From the NCBI GenBank assembly GCA_031271045.1, contig JAISWO010000068.1, positions 1 through 33,816 of the forward strand: 33,816 nt of DNA, read 5' to 3'. Numbering within the stretch: the stretch's first letter is position 1; each line of letters starts with the position of its first letter. The DNA comes from Tannerellaceae bacterium (GTDB lineage Bacteria; Bacteroidota; Bacteroidia; Bacteroidales; Tannerellaceae). Below, one piece after another: positions 8,859-17,342 of the stretch. Made by a program: the position numbers and the translations under genes. The notes below the pieces were generated by a model. The model worked only from the letters and a program-made list of their open reading frames with translations, was not told the origin of the DNA and did not search any database.

Positions 8859-10319
8859 ATGAGACTGAAGAAACTGACAGAAGCATTAGGACTACCGGGA
8901 TACGACAAAGCGGAAGACGTTGAAATTGCCGGCGGTATACAATCCGACTCCCGTAAGGTCGACCCGGGGACCCTCTTCGTAGCCGTACGGGGAACAGCAA
9001 CCGACGGACATGCCTACATCGAAAACGCGCTGGAGAAAGGAGCCGTAGCCGTTGTCTGCGAAGAAATACCGGAAGCGCTCCGGGGAAAAGCCCGCTTTGT
9101 GGTAGTAAAAGATTCAGCCAAAGCCTTAGGCTTGCTGATGGCCGCCTGGTATGACAATCCCTCCGAGAAACTGACCTTGGTCGGCGTAACCGGCACAAAC
9201 GGGAAAACCACCATTGCCACGCTGCTCTACGAAATGTTTCGCAAACTGGGCTATAAAGCAGGACTAATCTCTACCGTTTGCAATTACATAGATACCCAAG
9301 CCGTCCCTACAACCCACACAACGCCCGACGCCATCACCCTGCACGGTTTGCTGGCAGAGATGGTCGCCGCAGGATGTGAATATGCCTTCATGGAAGTCAG
9401 TTCGCATGCCGTCGACCAGCAACGTATCAGCGGCTTATCCTTCAAAGGAGGCATCTTCAGCAACCTGACCCGCGACCATCTGGATTATCACAAGACGGTA
9501 GAGAATTACCTGAATGCGAAAAAAACCTTTTTCGACAACCTGCCGCCTGAGGCTTTCGCCCTGACAAATCTCGACGATAAAACCGGCCCGGTGATGCTGC
9601 AAAATACAAAAGCCCGGAAACTGACCTACTCCCTCCGTACGCCGGCCGACTTCAAAGGCAAGATCCTGGAGTCGCATTTTGATGGAACGGAACTGCTTAT
9701 AAACGACCGGGAGGTAACGACCCGATTCACCGGCCGTTTTAATGCCTGCAACCTCTTGGCCGTCTACGGCGCCGCCGTTGCTTTGGGAGAAGACCCGGAA
9801 GAGGTGCTGATCGCTCTGAGCGCCCTGCATCCGGTTGCCGGACGTTTTGAGACAATCCCCTCGCCGCTTGGTTATACAGCCATTGTCGACTATGCTCATA
9901 CGCCGGATGCGTTGGTCAATGTCTTGAGCAGTATCCGGGAAGTACTCGGCAACCAAGGGAATATCATTACCGTAGTCGGCGCCGGGGGCAATCGCGACAA
10001 AGGCAAACGCCCAATCATGGCCCGGGAAGCCGTACGTCTGAGCGACCGGGTGATTCTTACTTCCGACAATCCCCGGATGGAAGAACCCGGCGACATACTC
10101 AACGATATGGCCGCCGGTTTGTCGCCTTCCGAAAGGGAACAAACACTGTCCATCGAAGATCGCACGCAGGCGATCCGGACAGCCGCTTTGCTGGCCCGCA
10201 AAGGCGACGTCATCCTCGTAGCCGGTAAAGGGCACGAAGATTATCAAGACATCAAAGGCGTCAAATATCCCTTCGACGACCGCGAGAAACTGAGAGCCAT
10301 TTTCCTCACCCAAAAATAA
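8859..10319 (+). CDS. murE: UDP-MurNAc-tripeptide synthetase MurE (meso-DAP adding)
   Basis: MurE adds the third stem-peptide residue to UDP-MurNAc-L-Ala-D-Glu in the cytoplasm, using ATP. The P-loop GTNGKTT lies at residues 112-118 (K116). The substrate-recognition motif reads D403-N-P-R406, which family knowledge links to meso-diaminopimelate rather than lysine, so this cell wall should be DAP-type. The C-terminal domain includes the [10 protein letters not shown] motif. At 486 residues it is typical. It begins 9 bp after ftsI and ends 12 bp before mraY. No murF follows; in this order murF must lie elsewhere in the genome. Confidence 0.97.
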   Translation: MRLKKLTEALGLPGYDKAEDVEIAGGIQSDSRKVDPGTLFVAVRGTATDGHAYIENALEKGAVAVVCEEIPEALRGKARFVVVKDSAKALGLLMAAWYDNPSEKLTLVGVTGTNGKTTIATLLYEMFRKLGYKAGLISTVCNYIDTQAVPTTHTTPDAITLHGLLAEMVAAGCEYAFMEVSSHAVDQQRISGLSFKGGIFSNLTRDHLDYHKTVENYLNAKKTFFDNLPPEAFALTNLDDKTGPVMLQNTKARKLTYSLRTPADFKGKILESHFDGTELLINDREVTTRFTGRFNACNLLAVYGAAVALGEDPEEVLIALSALHPVAGRFETIPSPLGYTAIVDYAHTPDALVNVLSSIREVLGNQGNIITVVGAGGNRDKGKRPIMAREAVRLSDRVILTSDNPRMEEPGDILNDMAAGLSPSEREQTLSIEDRTQAIRTAALLARKGDVILVAGKGHEDYQDIKGVKYPFDDREKLRAIFLTQK

Positions 10320-10331
10320 AAAAGAACCCGA

Positions 10332-11594
10332 ATGCTCTACGACCTCTTTTCCTATCTGGATCAACTGGATTTCCCCGGGGCGGGAATGTTCAAGTATGTA
10401 TCTTTCCGTTCCGGTCTGGCGCTGATTCTATCCCTGTTTATATCAACCTCCATCGGAAGGAGAATCATCAACAAACTGCAACGATTGCAAATAGGCGAAA
10501 CCGTCCGCAACCTGGGGCTGGAAGGACAGATGAACAAAAAAGGCACCCCCACGATGGGAGGCATCATCATCATCATCGCCATCCTGATCCCTGTCTTGTT
10601 GTGCGCCCGGCTGAACAACGTCTACCTGATACTGATGCTGATTACGACCATCTGGCTGGGAGGCATCGGATTCGCGGACGATTACATCAAGGTGTTCCTC
10701 AGGAACAAAGAAGGGCTTCACGGACGTTTCAAGATCATCGGCCAGGTCGGGCTGGGGCTGATCGTAGGTTTGGTACTCTACTTCAGTCCCGACGTTGTGA
10801 TACGCGAGAACAGCGAGATACTCAACAAGGATCAGACCGTAGAGGACGTAAGGATACATTCCGAAGTAACCAAGTCGACCCAAACGACGATCCCTTTCCT
10901 GAAGAATAACAATTTCGACTATGCCTATCTGGCAGCCTGGGCCGGCGATCACCGGGAAGAAGCGACCTGGGCGGTATTCATACTGGTCGTTATTTTCATT
11001 GTAACGGCCGTTTCCAACGGCGCCAACCTGACCGACGGGCTGGACGGACTGGCCGCCGGCAGTTCGGCCATTATCGGCATTGCCCTGGGCATCCTGGCCT
11101 ATATGTCGTCGCACGCCGAGTTTGCCTCCTTCCTGAACATCATGTTTATTCCCGGCGCGGAGGAGCTGGTGGTCTTTGCCGCCGCCTTTTTCGGAGCCAC
11201 GGTCGGCTTCCTTTGGTATAACTCCTATCCGGCGCAGGTCTTTATGGGAGATACGGGCAGCCTTACCCTGGGAGGAATCATCGCCGTCTTTGCCATCATT
11301 ATCCGCAAAGAACTGCTTATTCCCATTTTGTGCGGAGTGTTTTTGGCCGAAAGCCTTTCGGTCATGCTGCAAGTGGCTTATTTCAAGTTCACAAAGAAAA
11401 AGTATGGCGTCGGAAAGCGCATATTCAAGATGACCCCCCTTCATCACCACTTCCAGAAAGCCGGCAATAGCGGCATAGATGCCATCCTGCAAAAGCCATA
11501 CGGCGTAATACCGGAATCAAAGATTGTCGTACGCTTCTGGTTAATCGGTATCATCCTGGCCGTTATAACAATTGTCACATTAAAGATGAGATAA
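10332..11594 (+). CDS. mraY: Phospho-MurNAc-pentapeptide transferase MraY
   Basis: MraY transfers phospho-MurNAc-pentapeptide to undecaprenyl phosphate, forming lipid I at the inner membrane. Diagnostic features are [13 protein letters not shown], the aspartate pair GFADDYIK, the [12 protein letters not shown] motif, the [11 protein letters not shown] loop and the C-terminal [12 protein letters not shown]. It has about ten membrane segments. At 420 residues it is longer than the roughly 360 of proteobacterial MraY, because of an extra hydrophilic loop at about residues 160-205, a length I regard as usual for Bacteroidetes. Its TAA stop shares one base with the ATG of murD (TAATG), indicating translational coupling. 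Confidence 0.97.
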   Translation: MLYDLFSYLDQLDFPGAGMFKYVSFRSGLALILSLFISTSIGRRIINKLQRLQIGETVRNLGLEGQMNKKGTPTMGGIIIIIAILIPVLLCARLNNVYLILMLITTIWLGGIGFADDYIKVFLRNKEGLHGRFKIIGQVGLGLIVGLVLYFSPDVVIRENSEILNKDQTVEDVRIHSEVTKSTQTTIPFLKNNNFDYAYLAAWAGDHREEATWAVFILVVIFIVTAVSNGANLTDGLDGLAAGSSAIIGIALGILAYMSSHAEFASFLNIMFIPGAEELVVFAAAFFGATVGFLWYNSYPAQVFMGDTGSLTLGGIIAVFAIIIRKELLIPILCGVFLAESLSVMLQVAYFKFTKKKYGVGKRIFKMTPLHHHFQKAGNSGIDAILQKPYGVIPESKIVVRFWLIGIILAVITIVTLKMR

Positions 11595-13618
11595 TGAATA
11601 CAACAAGAATCCTGAAGCCGGCATTTGGAAACGTCTCCCATCCGGAAACCGTTCCAAGTTCCTCGGAAACATTTCTCAGAGATTCGGAAATGTTCCTCAG
11701 AGGCACGGAAACGTTTCTCAGAGATTCAGAGATGTTTCTCAGAGGCGCAGAAAGGTTTCTCAGAGACTCGGAAAAATTTCTCAGTGACTCAGATATGTTC
11801 CTCAATGAATCAGATCTATTTCTCAGTCCCTCAGAAAAGTTTTTCAGAGACACAGAAATGTTTCTCAGCGACTCCAAAGCGATTTGCAGCGACTCCAAAG
11901 TGCTTTTCGAAAGCTCCAACGCGATTTTAAAAGGCTCCAAAGAACTTTTCAGAGGTTCCAAAGCGCTTTTCGGAGGCTCACAAACGCTTTTCAAAGGATC
12001 CAAAGCGCTTTTCGGAGACTGCAAAGTACTTTTCAGAGGCTCCAAAGCGATTTGTAAGGACTCACAAACATTTGTAAGCCTCTCACAAACATTTGTAGAA
12101 GGCTCACAAACATTTGTAGAAGACTCACAAAAGTTTGTAAGAGACTCACAAACATTTGTGAGAAGCTTACAAACATTTGCGAGAGGCTTACAAAAGTTTG
12201 TAGAAGACTCACAAACATTTGTGGAAGACTCACAAATGTCTGTGGAAGGCTCACAAATGTCTGTGAAGAGCCCTCCTGCCAACGGGAAGAGGATCGCTGT
12301 CCTGGGAGCGGGAGAGAGCGGGACGGGTGCCGCTGTGCTGGCTAAGGCGAAAGGCTTCGACGTCTTTGTGTCGGACGCCTCCGGTATCAAGCCGGAATAC
12401 AAAGAGATGCTCGACGCCCGCCATATCCGCTGGGAAGAAGGCGGCCATAGCGAAGCGGAAATCCTTTCGGCCTGCGAAATCATCAAAAGCCCGGGCATCC
12501 CCAACACCGCCCCGCTGATAAAAAAGGCAATGGAAAGACGAATCCCGGTTATCTCGGAAATCGAATTTGCCGGACGTTATACCAACTCCACCATGATCTG
12601 CATTACGGGAAGCAACGGGAAAACAACCACCACCCGGCTGACCTACCACATACTCCAACAGGCCGGACTGGACGTAGGTCTGGCCGGCAACGTCGGCGCC
12701 AGCCTGGCGCTCCAAGTGGCGGAAAGCCCCCATGCCTGCTATGTCGTCGAGCTGAGCAGCTTCCAGTTAGACAATATGTACGACTTCAGGGCCCATATCG
12801 CCATCCTGCTGAATATAACCCCCGATCATCTGGACCGGTACGAATATAAAATGCAGAACTACGTTGAATCCAAATTCCGCATCCTGCGGAATCAGACGCC
12901 GGAAGATGCGTTTATCTACTGGAACGACGACCCGGTCATAGCCGCCGAAGTCGCCCTCCGCCATCCGGCCGCCACCTGCTATCCCTTTGCCGAAACGCGC
13001 AAAGACGGCGTAAAAGGATACACTGAAAACAAACAATTGGTTATTGACACAATAAATGGTTTATTTATTATGGAACAAGATTTATTGGCATTGACAGGTA
13101 CGCACAACCTGTACAACTCTTTGGCATCGGGCATTGCGGCCAAAATAACGGACATCCAGGACGAGAAGATCCGCGCTTCCCTGAGCGATTTCTCCGGCGT
13201 AGAACACCGCTTGGAGAAAGTTGCCCGCGTGCGGGGCGTAGATTATATCAACGACTCAAAGGCAACCAACGTCAACTCCTGCTGGTATGCGCTCAAAAGC
13301 ATGAATACCCCGGTGGTACTCATCCTCGGCGGCACAGACAAAGGCAACGACTATGCCGAAATAGAAGAATTAGTCGCACAAAAAGTACGCGCCCTGATAT
13401 TCCTCGGATTGGACAACAGCAAGCTGCACGCCTTCTTCGACGGCAAAGTCCCTTTGATCGAAGACGCCTGCTCGATGGAAGAAGCCGTCTCCACAGCCTA
13501 CCGCCTGTCGGAGAAAGGCGACACCGTGCTGCTCTCGCCCTGTTGTGCCAGCTTCGACCTCTTTGCCAACTATGAAGACAGAGGCAAGCAGTTCAAAACC
13601 TGCGTGCGCAATCTGTAA
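11594..13618 (+). CDS. murD: UDP-MurNAc-L-alanine:D-glutamate ligase MurD with a heptapeptide-repeat N-terminal extension
   Basis: MurD adds D-glutamate to UDP-MurNAc-L-Ala. The core starts at about K232 (KRIAVLGAGESGTGAA), has the P-loop GSNGKTTTT with K343, an NITPDHLDRY block and NDSKATN, and spans about 443 residues, the family's full length. The first 231 residues are foreign to Mur[10 protein letters not shown], two degenerate units, then 29 uninterrupted heptapeptides (residues 24-226). The ATG at 11594 overlaps the mraY stop, so it looks like the ancestral coupled start. In-frame ATGs at 12236 (M215) and 12257 (M222) could instead start a near-normal MurD, with GGAAGG just upstream of the latter. 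Whether the extension is translated, cleaved or bypassed cannot be told from sequence. No MurD catalytic motif appears damaged. Confidence 0.93.
   Translation: MNTTRILKPAFGNVSHPETVPSSSETFLRDSEMFLRGTETFLRDSEMFLRGAERFLRDSEKFLSDSDMFLNESDLFLSPSEKFFRDTEMFLSDSKAICSDSKVLFESSNAILKGSKELFRGSKALFGGSQTLFKGSKALFGDCKVLFRGSKAICKDSQTFVSLSQTFVEGSQTFVEDSQKFVRDSQTFVRSLQTFARGLQKFVEDSQTFVEDSQMSVEGSQMSVKSPPANGKRIAVLGAGESGTGAAVLAKAKGFDVFVSDASGIKPEYKEMLDARHIRWEEGGHSEAEILSACEIIKSPGIPNTAPLIKKAMERRIPVISEIEFAGRYTNSTMICITGSNGKTTTTRLTYHILQQAGLDVGLAGNVGASLALQVAESPHACYVVELSSFQLDNMYDFRAHIAILLNITPDHLDRYEYKMQNYVESKFRILRNQTPEDAFIYWNDDPVIAAEVALRHPAATCYPFAETRKDGVKGYTENKQLVIDTINGLFIMEQDLLALTGTHNLYNSLASGIAAKITDIQDEKIRASLSDFSGVEHRLEKVARVRGVDYINDSKATNVNSCWYALKSMNTPVVLILGGTDKGNDYAEIEELVAQKVRALIFLGLDNSKLHAFFDGKVPLIEDACSMEEAVSTAYRLSEKGDTVLLSPCCASFDLFANYEDRGKQFKTCVRNL
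11663..12271 (+). repeat. 29-unit, 21-bp tandem repeat array inside murD
   Basis: Twenty-nine consecutive 21-bp units run without any indel and code for heptapeptides at residues 24-226 of the MurD ORF; two degenerate units precede them (from about 11621). Family 1 (units 1-10, 11663-11872) encodes S-E-x-F-L-R-D/G. Family 2 (units 11-19, 11873-12061) encodes mostly S-K-A-L-F-x-G. Family 3 (units 20-29, 12062-12271) encodes S-Q-T-F-V-E/R-D. At the same place in each unit lies a 10-bp palindrome, GAAA-nn-TTTC, AAAG-nn-CTTT or CAAA-nn-TTTG by family. Eighteen of 29 units are perfect Watson-Crick palindromes by my count. The array is visibly poorer in G+C than the flanking genes. I do not recognise it as a named repeat family. 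Confidence 0.95.
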
Positions 13619-13640
13619 ACAAGGAAGAAAGGGACGTACG

Positions 13641-14879
13641 ATGGACCTGTTTAATCGATTATTCAAAGGTGACAGAGTGATATGGGTCATTTTCATGGCC
13701 CTGTGCATAGTCTCGGTCATCGAAGTATTCAGCGCCATCAGTACGCTTGCCTACAAAAGCGGCGACTACCTGGGGCCGGGCATTCGCCATGCCTCTTTCC
13801 TGCTGGGCGGCTTCCTTTTGATCCTGATCATACACAACCTGCCCTGCCGCTTCTTTTCCATTCTGATCGTCCTGATGCCCGTTTCGGCGCTCATACTGCT
13901 GTATACGCTCTTTTTCGGGGAAGAGATCAACGACTCCAGCCGTTGGATAAATCTGTTTGGGATCCGGTTCCAGCCTTCGGAGATAGCCAAACTCTCGTGC
14001 ATCGTGTATGTGTCATTCCTTTTGAGCAGGCGCAAAATGTATACCGACGCGCAGATCTTTAAATACATCCTGTGCGGCGTCACGGTTATTTGCGCCTTGA
14101 TTCTTCCGGAGAACTTCTCAACCGCGGCCATCCTGTTCCTTGTTTGCTTCCTTATGATGTTCATCGGGGGAATTTCACTCAAACGGATCGGGCTTTTGTC
14201 TGTCATACTCCTTTTGCTGGCCGTCTCTTTCTTTTCCCTCCTCCACAGCCTGCCCGACCCAATGATCAAGAAGTACGACATACTGGCGAAAATAAAACAT
14301 CGTACGGAAAACACCTTCACCCCCACCCCACCCCTGGATGCGAAAACGTATGACCTGAACGACTACAACCGCCAGGAGAGCTATGCCAAGATAGCGATCG
14401 CCAACGGCGGATTGGGCAAACTTCCCGGACATGGCCAACAGCGCGATACCCTGCCGCAGGCATACGCCGATTTCATCTACGCCATTATCATCGAAGAGAT
14501 GGGTATCATTGCCGGGTTTTTCGTCTTGCTGCTGTACATCATCCTGATCATACGTGTGGGAGCGATTGCACATAAATGCGACAAGCTGTTTCCGAAATTC
14601 CTTGTACTGGGCTGCGGACTGATGATCGGCGTCCAGGCATTGGCTAATATGGCCGTCGTGGTCGGTTTGTTTCCTGTCACCGGGCAGCCGTTGCCTTTGG
14701 TGAGCCGCGGAGGAACCTCTACGGTCATTACCTGCGTTTATTTCGGCATCATTTTGAGCGTAAGCCGTTTTGGTGCAGGCATGGGAAATGAAGACGATGA
14801 AGAGGATGAAGACGAAGAGCCCCAAGAGATCGAAGGGGAAAAGATCGAAGAAGAACACCGTATCGAAGATAAAAAATAA
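13641..14879 (+). CDS. ftsW: Septal peptidoglycan glycosyltransferase FtsW
   Basis: FtsW is the SEDS-family polymerase of septal peptidoglycan, working with FtsI. The sequence shows about ten transmembrane segments and family motifs: FGIRFQPSEIAKLSCIVYVS, the ANGGLGKLPGHGQQRDTLPQAYADFIYAIIIEE region and the closing PLVSRGGTS. The frame is open upstream into murD (from 13545), but the ATG at 13641, 22 bp after the murD stop, starts a normal FtsW of 412 residues (MDLFNRLFKGD). It ends in a highly acidic cytoplasmic tail of about 30 residues (EDDEEDEDEEPQE), which could contact other divisome proteins. Confidence 0.96.
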   Translation: MDLFNRLFKGDRVIWVIFMALCIVSVIEVFSAISTLAYKSGDYLGPGIRHASFLLGGFLLILIIHNLPCRFFSILIVLMPVSALILLYTLFFGEEINDSSRWINLFGIRFQPSEIAKLSCIVYVSFLLSRRKMYTDAQIFKYILCGVTVICALILPENFSTAAILFLVCFLMMFIGGISLKRIGLLSVILLLLAVSFFSLLHSLPDPMIKKYDILAKIKHRTENTFTPTPPLDAKTYDLNDYNRQESYAKIAIANGGLGKLPGHGQQRDTLPQAYADFIYAIIIEEMGIIAGFFVLLLYIILIIRVGAIAHKCDKLFPKFLVLGCGLMIGVQALANMAVVVGLFPVTGQPLPLVSRGGTSTVITCVYFGIILSVSRFGAGMGNEDDEEDEDEEPQEIEGEKIEEEHRIEDKK

Positions 14880-14882
14880 CGT

Positions 14883-17342
14883 ATGAAACCAAACTGCCGT
14901 ATCATCATAAGCGGAGGAGGAACGGGAGGGCATATCTTCCCGGCTATCGCCATCGCCGACGCACTGAAAGAACGTTGCCCGGAAGCCGAGATCCTTTTCG
15001 TCGGAGCCGACAACCGGATGGAGATGGAGCGTGTCCCGGCGGCCGGCTACCGGATCGTAGGACTGCCCGTAAGCGGATTCGACCGCGCCCATTTATACAA
15101 AAACATACACGTCCTTTTCCGGCTCGTCAAAAGTCTGCGCTTAGCCCGAAAAATTGTCAGCGACTTCAAGCCCGACATCGCCATCGGAGTAGGCGGATAT
15201 GCCGCCGCACCCACCCTTTGGGCCGCCGCCCAAAAACGTATCCCTGTCCTGATACAGGAACAAAACTCGTACGCCGGCCTTACAAATAAAATCCTGGCCC
15301 GGAAAGCCGGCGCCATCTGCGTCGCTTACGAAGGGATGGAACGCTTCTTCCCCGCCGACAAGATCGTAATCACCGGCAACCCCGTACGTAAAGACCTGGA
15401 AGACATCGCCGGGAAAAAGGCCGACGCCCTGGCCTTTTTCGGCCTCTCCCCAGAGAAGAAGACCCTCCTGGTGATCGGCGGCAGCCTGGGCGCCCGTACG
15501 ATCAACCACAGTATCCGGGAACACCTGGACATGCTGCTTGCCGGCGTACAGATCATCTGGCAGACCGGGCGCAGCTATTACAAAGAAGCCCTGACATACG
15601 TGGAGAGATATAAAGACAACCCCTCCATCCTCTGTTTCGACTTTATTACCCGCATGGACTATGCCTATGCCGCCGCCGACTTAGTCATCTCGCGCGCCGG
15701 AGCCGGGACGATCTCCGAACTCTGCCTGCTGGCCAAGCCGGTGATACTGACGCCTTCCCCCAACGTGGCAGAAGACCATCAAACCAAGAACGCCCTGGCA
15801 TTGGTAGCAAAAGATGCCGCCATTCTCGTACCCGACAAAGACGCCCGGACGCATTTGGCGTCCAAAGCGCTGGAGGTCATACAAGACGACAGGCTCCTTC
15901 TCTCGCTGAGCCGTCATATAGCCGCCTTAGCCCAACCCCATAGCGCCGGCCGCATTGCCGGCGAAGCCCTGCACCTGATGGGCGGAGGGAACGTTTATTT
16001 CGTAGGAGCCGGCGGTATCGGCATGAGCGCCCTGGCGCGTTATTTCCTCTCAAAAGGAAAACAGGTGGCCGGCTACGACCGCACCCCTTCCCCCCTGACG
16101 GAAGAACTGAACCGGGAAGGTGCCTCCATCCACTATACCGACGATGCCGGCCTGATTCCCGTAGACTTCCGCTCCTCGGCCCATACACTCGTTATCTATA
16201 CACCGGCCGTACCCGAATCGCACACCGAGCTGGCCTGGTTCCGCTCCCATAAATTCAACGTTCAGAAGCGGGCGCAAGTATTGGGAGAGATCACCCGCAA
16301 CACCCGCGGGCTTTGCATCGCCGGCACCCACGGGAAGACAACGACCTCTTCCATGACGGCCCACCTGCTCAAACAATCCCATGTCGACTGCAACGCCTTT
16401 CTGGGCGGCGTACTCAAAAACTACGACACGAACCTGATGCTCTCGGAAAAAAGCGACCTGACGGTGATTGAAGCAGACGAATACGATCGCTCCTTCCACT
16501 GGTTGACGCCCCACATGGCCGTTATTACCTCCGCCGACCCCGATCATCTGGACATATACGGCACGCCGGAAGCTTATCGCGAAAGCTTCGAGCATTTCAC
16601 ATCCCTGATACGCTCCGGTGGTTGCCTGATCCTGAAAGACGGCGCCCCCATCACCCCCCGCCTCAAACCCGGCGTCCGCCTCTACACCTATTCCGGCGCC
16701 GACAAGGGCGACTTCCACGCAGAAAACATCCGCATCGGTAACGGGGAGATATATTTCGATTTCGTTGCGCCGGACACACGTATCAACGACATACAATTGG
16801 GAGTCCCCGTAAAGGTGAACATCGAAAACGGCGTCGCCGCCATCGCCCTGGCCCATCTTAACGGCGTAAGGGCGGACGAGATAAAAAGAGGAATGTTGTC
16901 CTTTGAAGGAGCCCGACGCCGCTTCGACTTCCACCTGAAAAGAGACGACCTTGTACTCATCGACGATTACGCCCACCACCCTTCGGAACTCCGGGAAAGC
17001 ATCCTGTCGGTAAAAGAGCTGTATGCCGGGCGGAAAATAACCGGCATCTTCCAGCCTCATCTCTATTCCCGCACACGCGACTTTGCCGCCGGATTTGCCT
17101 CCGCCCTGTCGCTGCTGGATCAACTGATTTTACTGGACATCTATCCAGCCCGCGAAGAACCTCTGCCGGGCATAACGTCGCGGATCATCTTCGACAGCGT
17201 ATCCATCCCGGATAAGATCCTGTGCACAAAAGAAGAGCTCCTCCGGCGGATGGCTACCGGGACGTATGATGTCGTCCTGATGCTCGGAGCCGGCGACATC
17301 GACCGCCTGGTAGAACCCGTAAAACAAGCGCTGAACCGATGA
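14883..17342 (+). CDS. murG/murC: MurG-MurC fusion: lipid II synthase joined to UDP-MurNAc:L-alanine ligase
   Basis: One 819-residue ORF holds two complete enzymes. Residues 1 to about 367 are MurG, which transfers GlcNAc to lipid I at the inner face of the membrane: ISGGGTGGHIFPAIAIADAL, GGSLGARTINHSI and SRAGAGTISEL are present. From about residue 370 comes MurC, which adds L-alanine to UDP-MurNAc: NVYFVGAGGIGMSALARYF, the P-loop GTHGKTTTSS with K485, and DDYAHHPSE. The junction LHLMGGGNVYFVG has almost no linker. M366 at 15978 could serve as an internal MurC start. The separate murG and murC of relatives are adjacent in this order, so a lost stop and start easily explains the fusion. It starts 3 bp after ftsW and overlaps ftsQ by four bases. 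Confidence 0.93.
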   Translation: MKPNCRIIISGGGTGGHIFPAIAIADALKERCPEAEILFVGADNRMEMERVPAAGYRIVGLPVSGFDRAHLYKNIHVLFRLVKSLRLARKIVSDFKPDIAIGVGGYAAAPTLWAAAQKRIPVLIQEQNSYAGLTNKILARKAGAICVAYEGMERFFPADKIVITGNPVRKDLEDIAGKKADALAFFGLSPEKKTLLVIGGSLGARTINHSIREHLDMLLAGVQIIWQTGRSYYKEALTYVERYKDNPSILCFDFITRMDYAYAAADLVISRAGAGTISELCLLAKPVILTPSPNVAEDHQTKNALALVAKDAAILVPDKDARTHLASKALEVIQDDRLLLSLSRHIAALAQPHSAGRIAGEALHLMGGGNVYFVGAGGIGMSALARYFLSKGKQVAGYDRTPSPLTEELNREGASIHYTDDAGLIPVDFRSSAHTLVIYTPAVPESHTELAWFRSHKFNVQKRAQVLGEITRNTRGLCIAGTHGKTTTSSMTAHLLKQSHVDCNAFLGGVLKNYDTNLMLSEKSDLTVIEADEYDRSFHWLTPHMAVITSADPDHLDIYGTPEAYRESFEHFTSLIRSGGCLILKDGAPITPRLKPGVRLYTYSGADKGDFHAENIRIGNGEIYFDFVAPDTRINDIQLGVPVKVNIENGVAAIALAHLNGVRADEIKRGMLSFEGARRRFDFHLKRDDLVLIDDYAHHPSELRESILSVKELYAGRKITGIFQPHLYSRTRDFAAGFASALSLLDQLILLDIYPAREEPLPGITSRIIFDSVSIPDKILCTKEELLRRMATGTYDVVLMLGAGDIDRLVEPVKQALNR

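Noticed and set aside
11663-12271. CRISPR array
   Set aside because: Units are contiguous 21-mers with no unique spacers, unit divergence is high, and the block lies inside a coding frame with no cas genes near.
11575-12507. 310-codon minus-strand ORF through the murD repeat array as a real gene
   Set aside because: It is explained by the palindromic 21-bp periodicity plus antisense of the MurD core, lacks a promoter, and has no homology I recognise outside the repeat. It is kept only as a property of the array.
13545-13640. Upstream in-frame extension of FtsW
   Set aside because: It lies inside the murD coding region; the ATG at 13641 gives the normal FtsW N-terminus.
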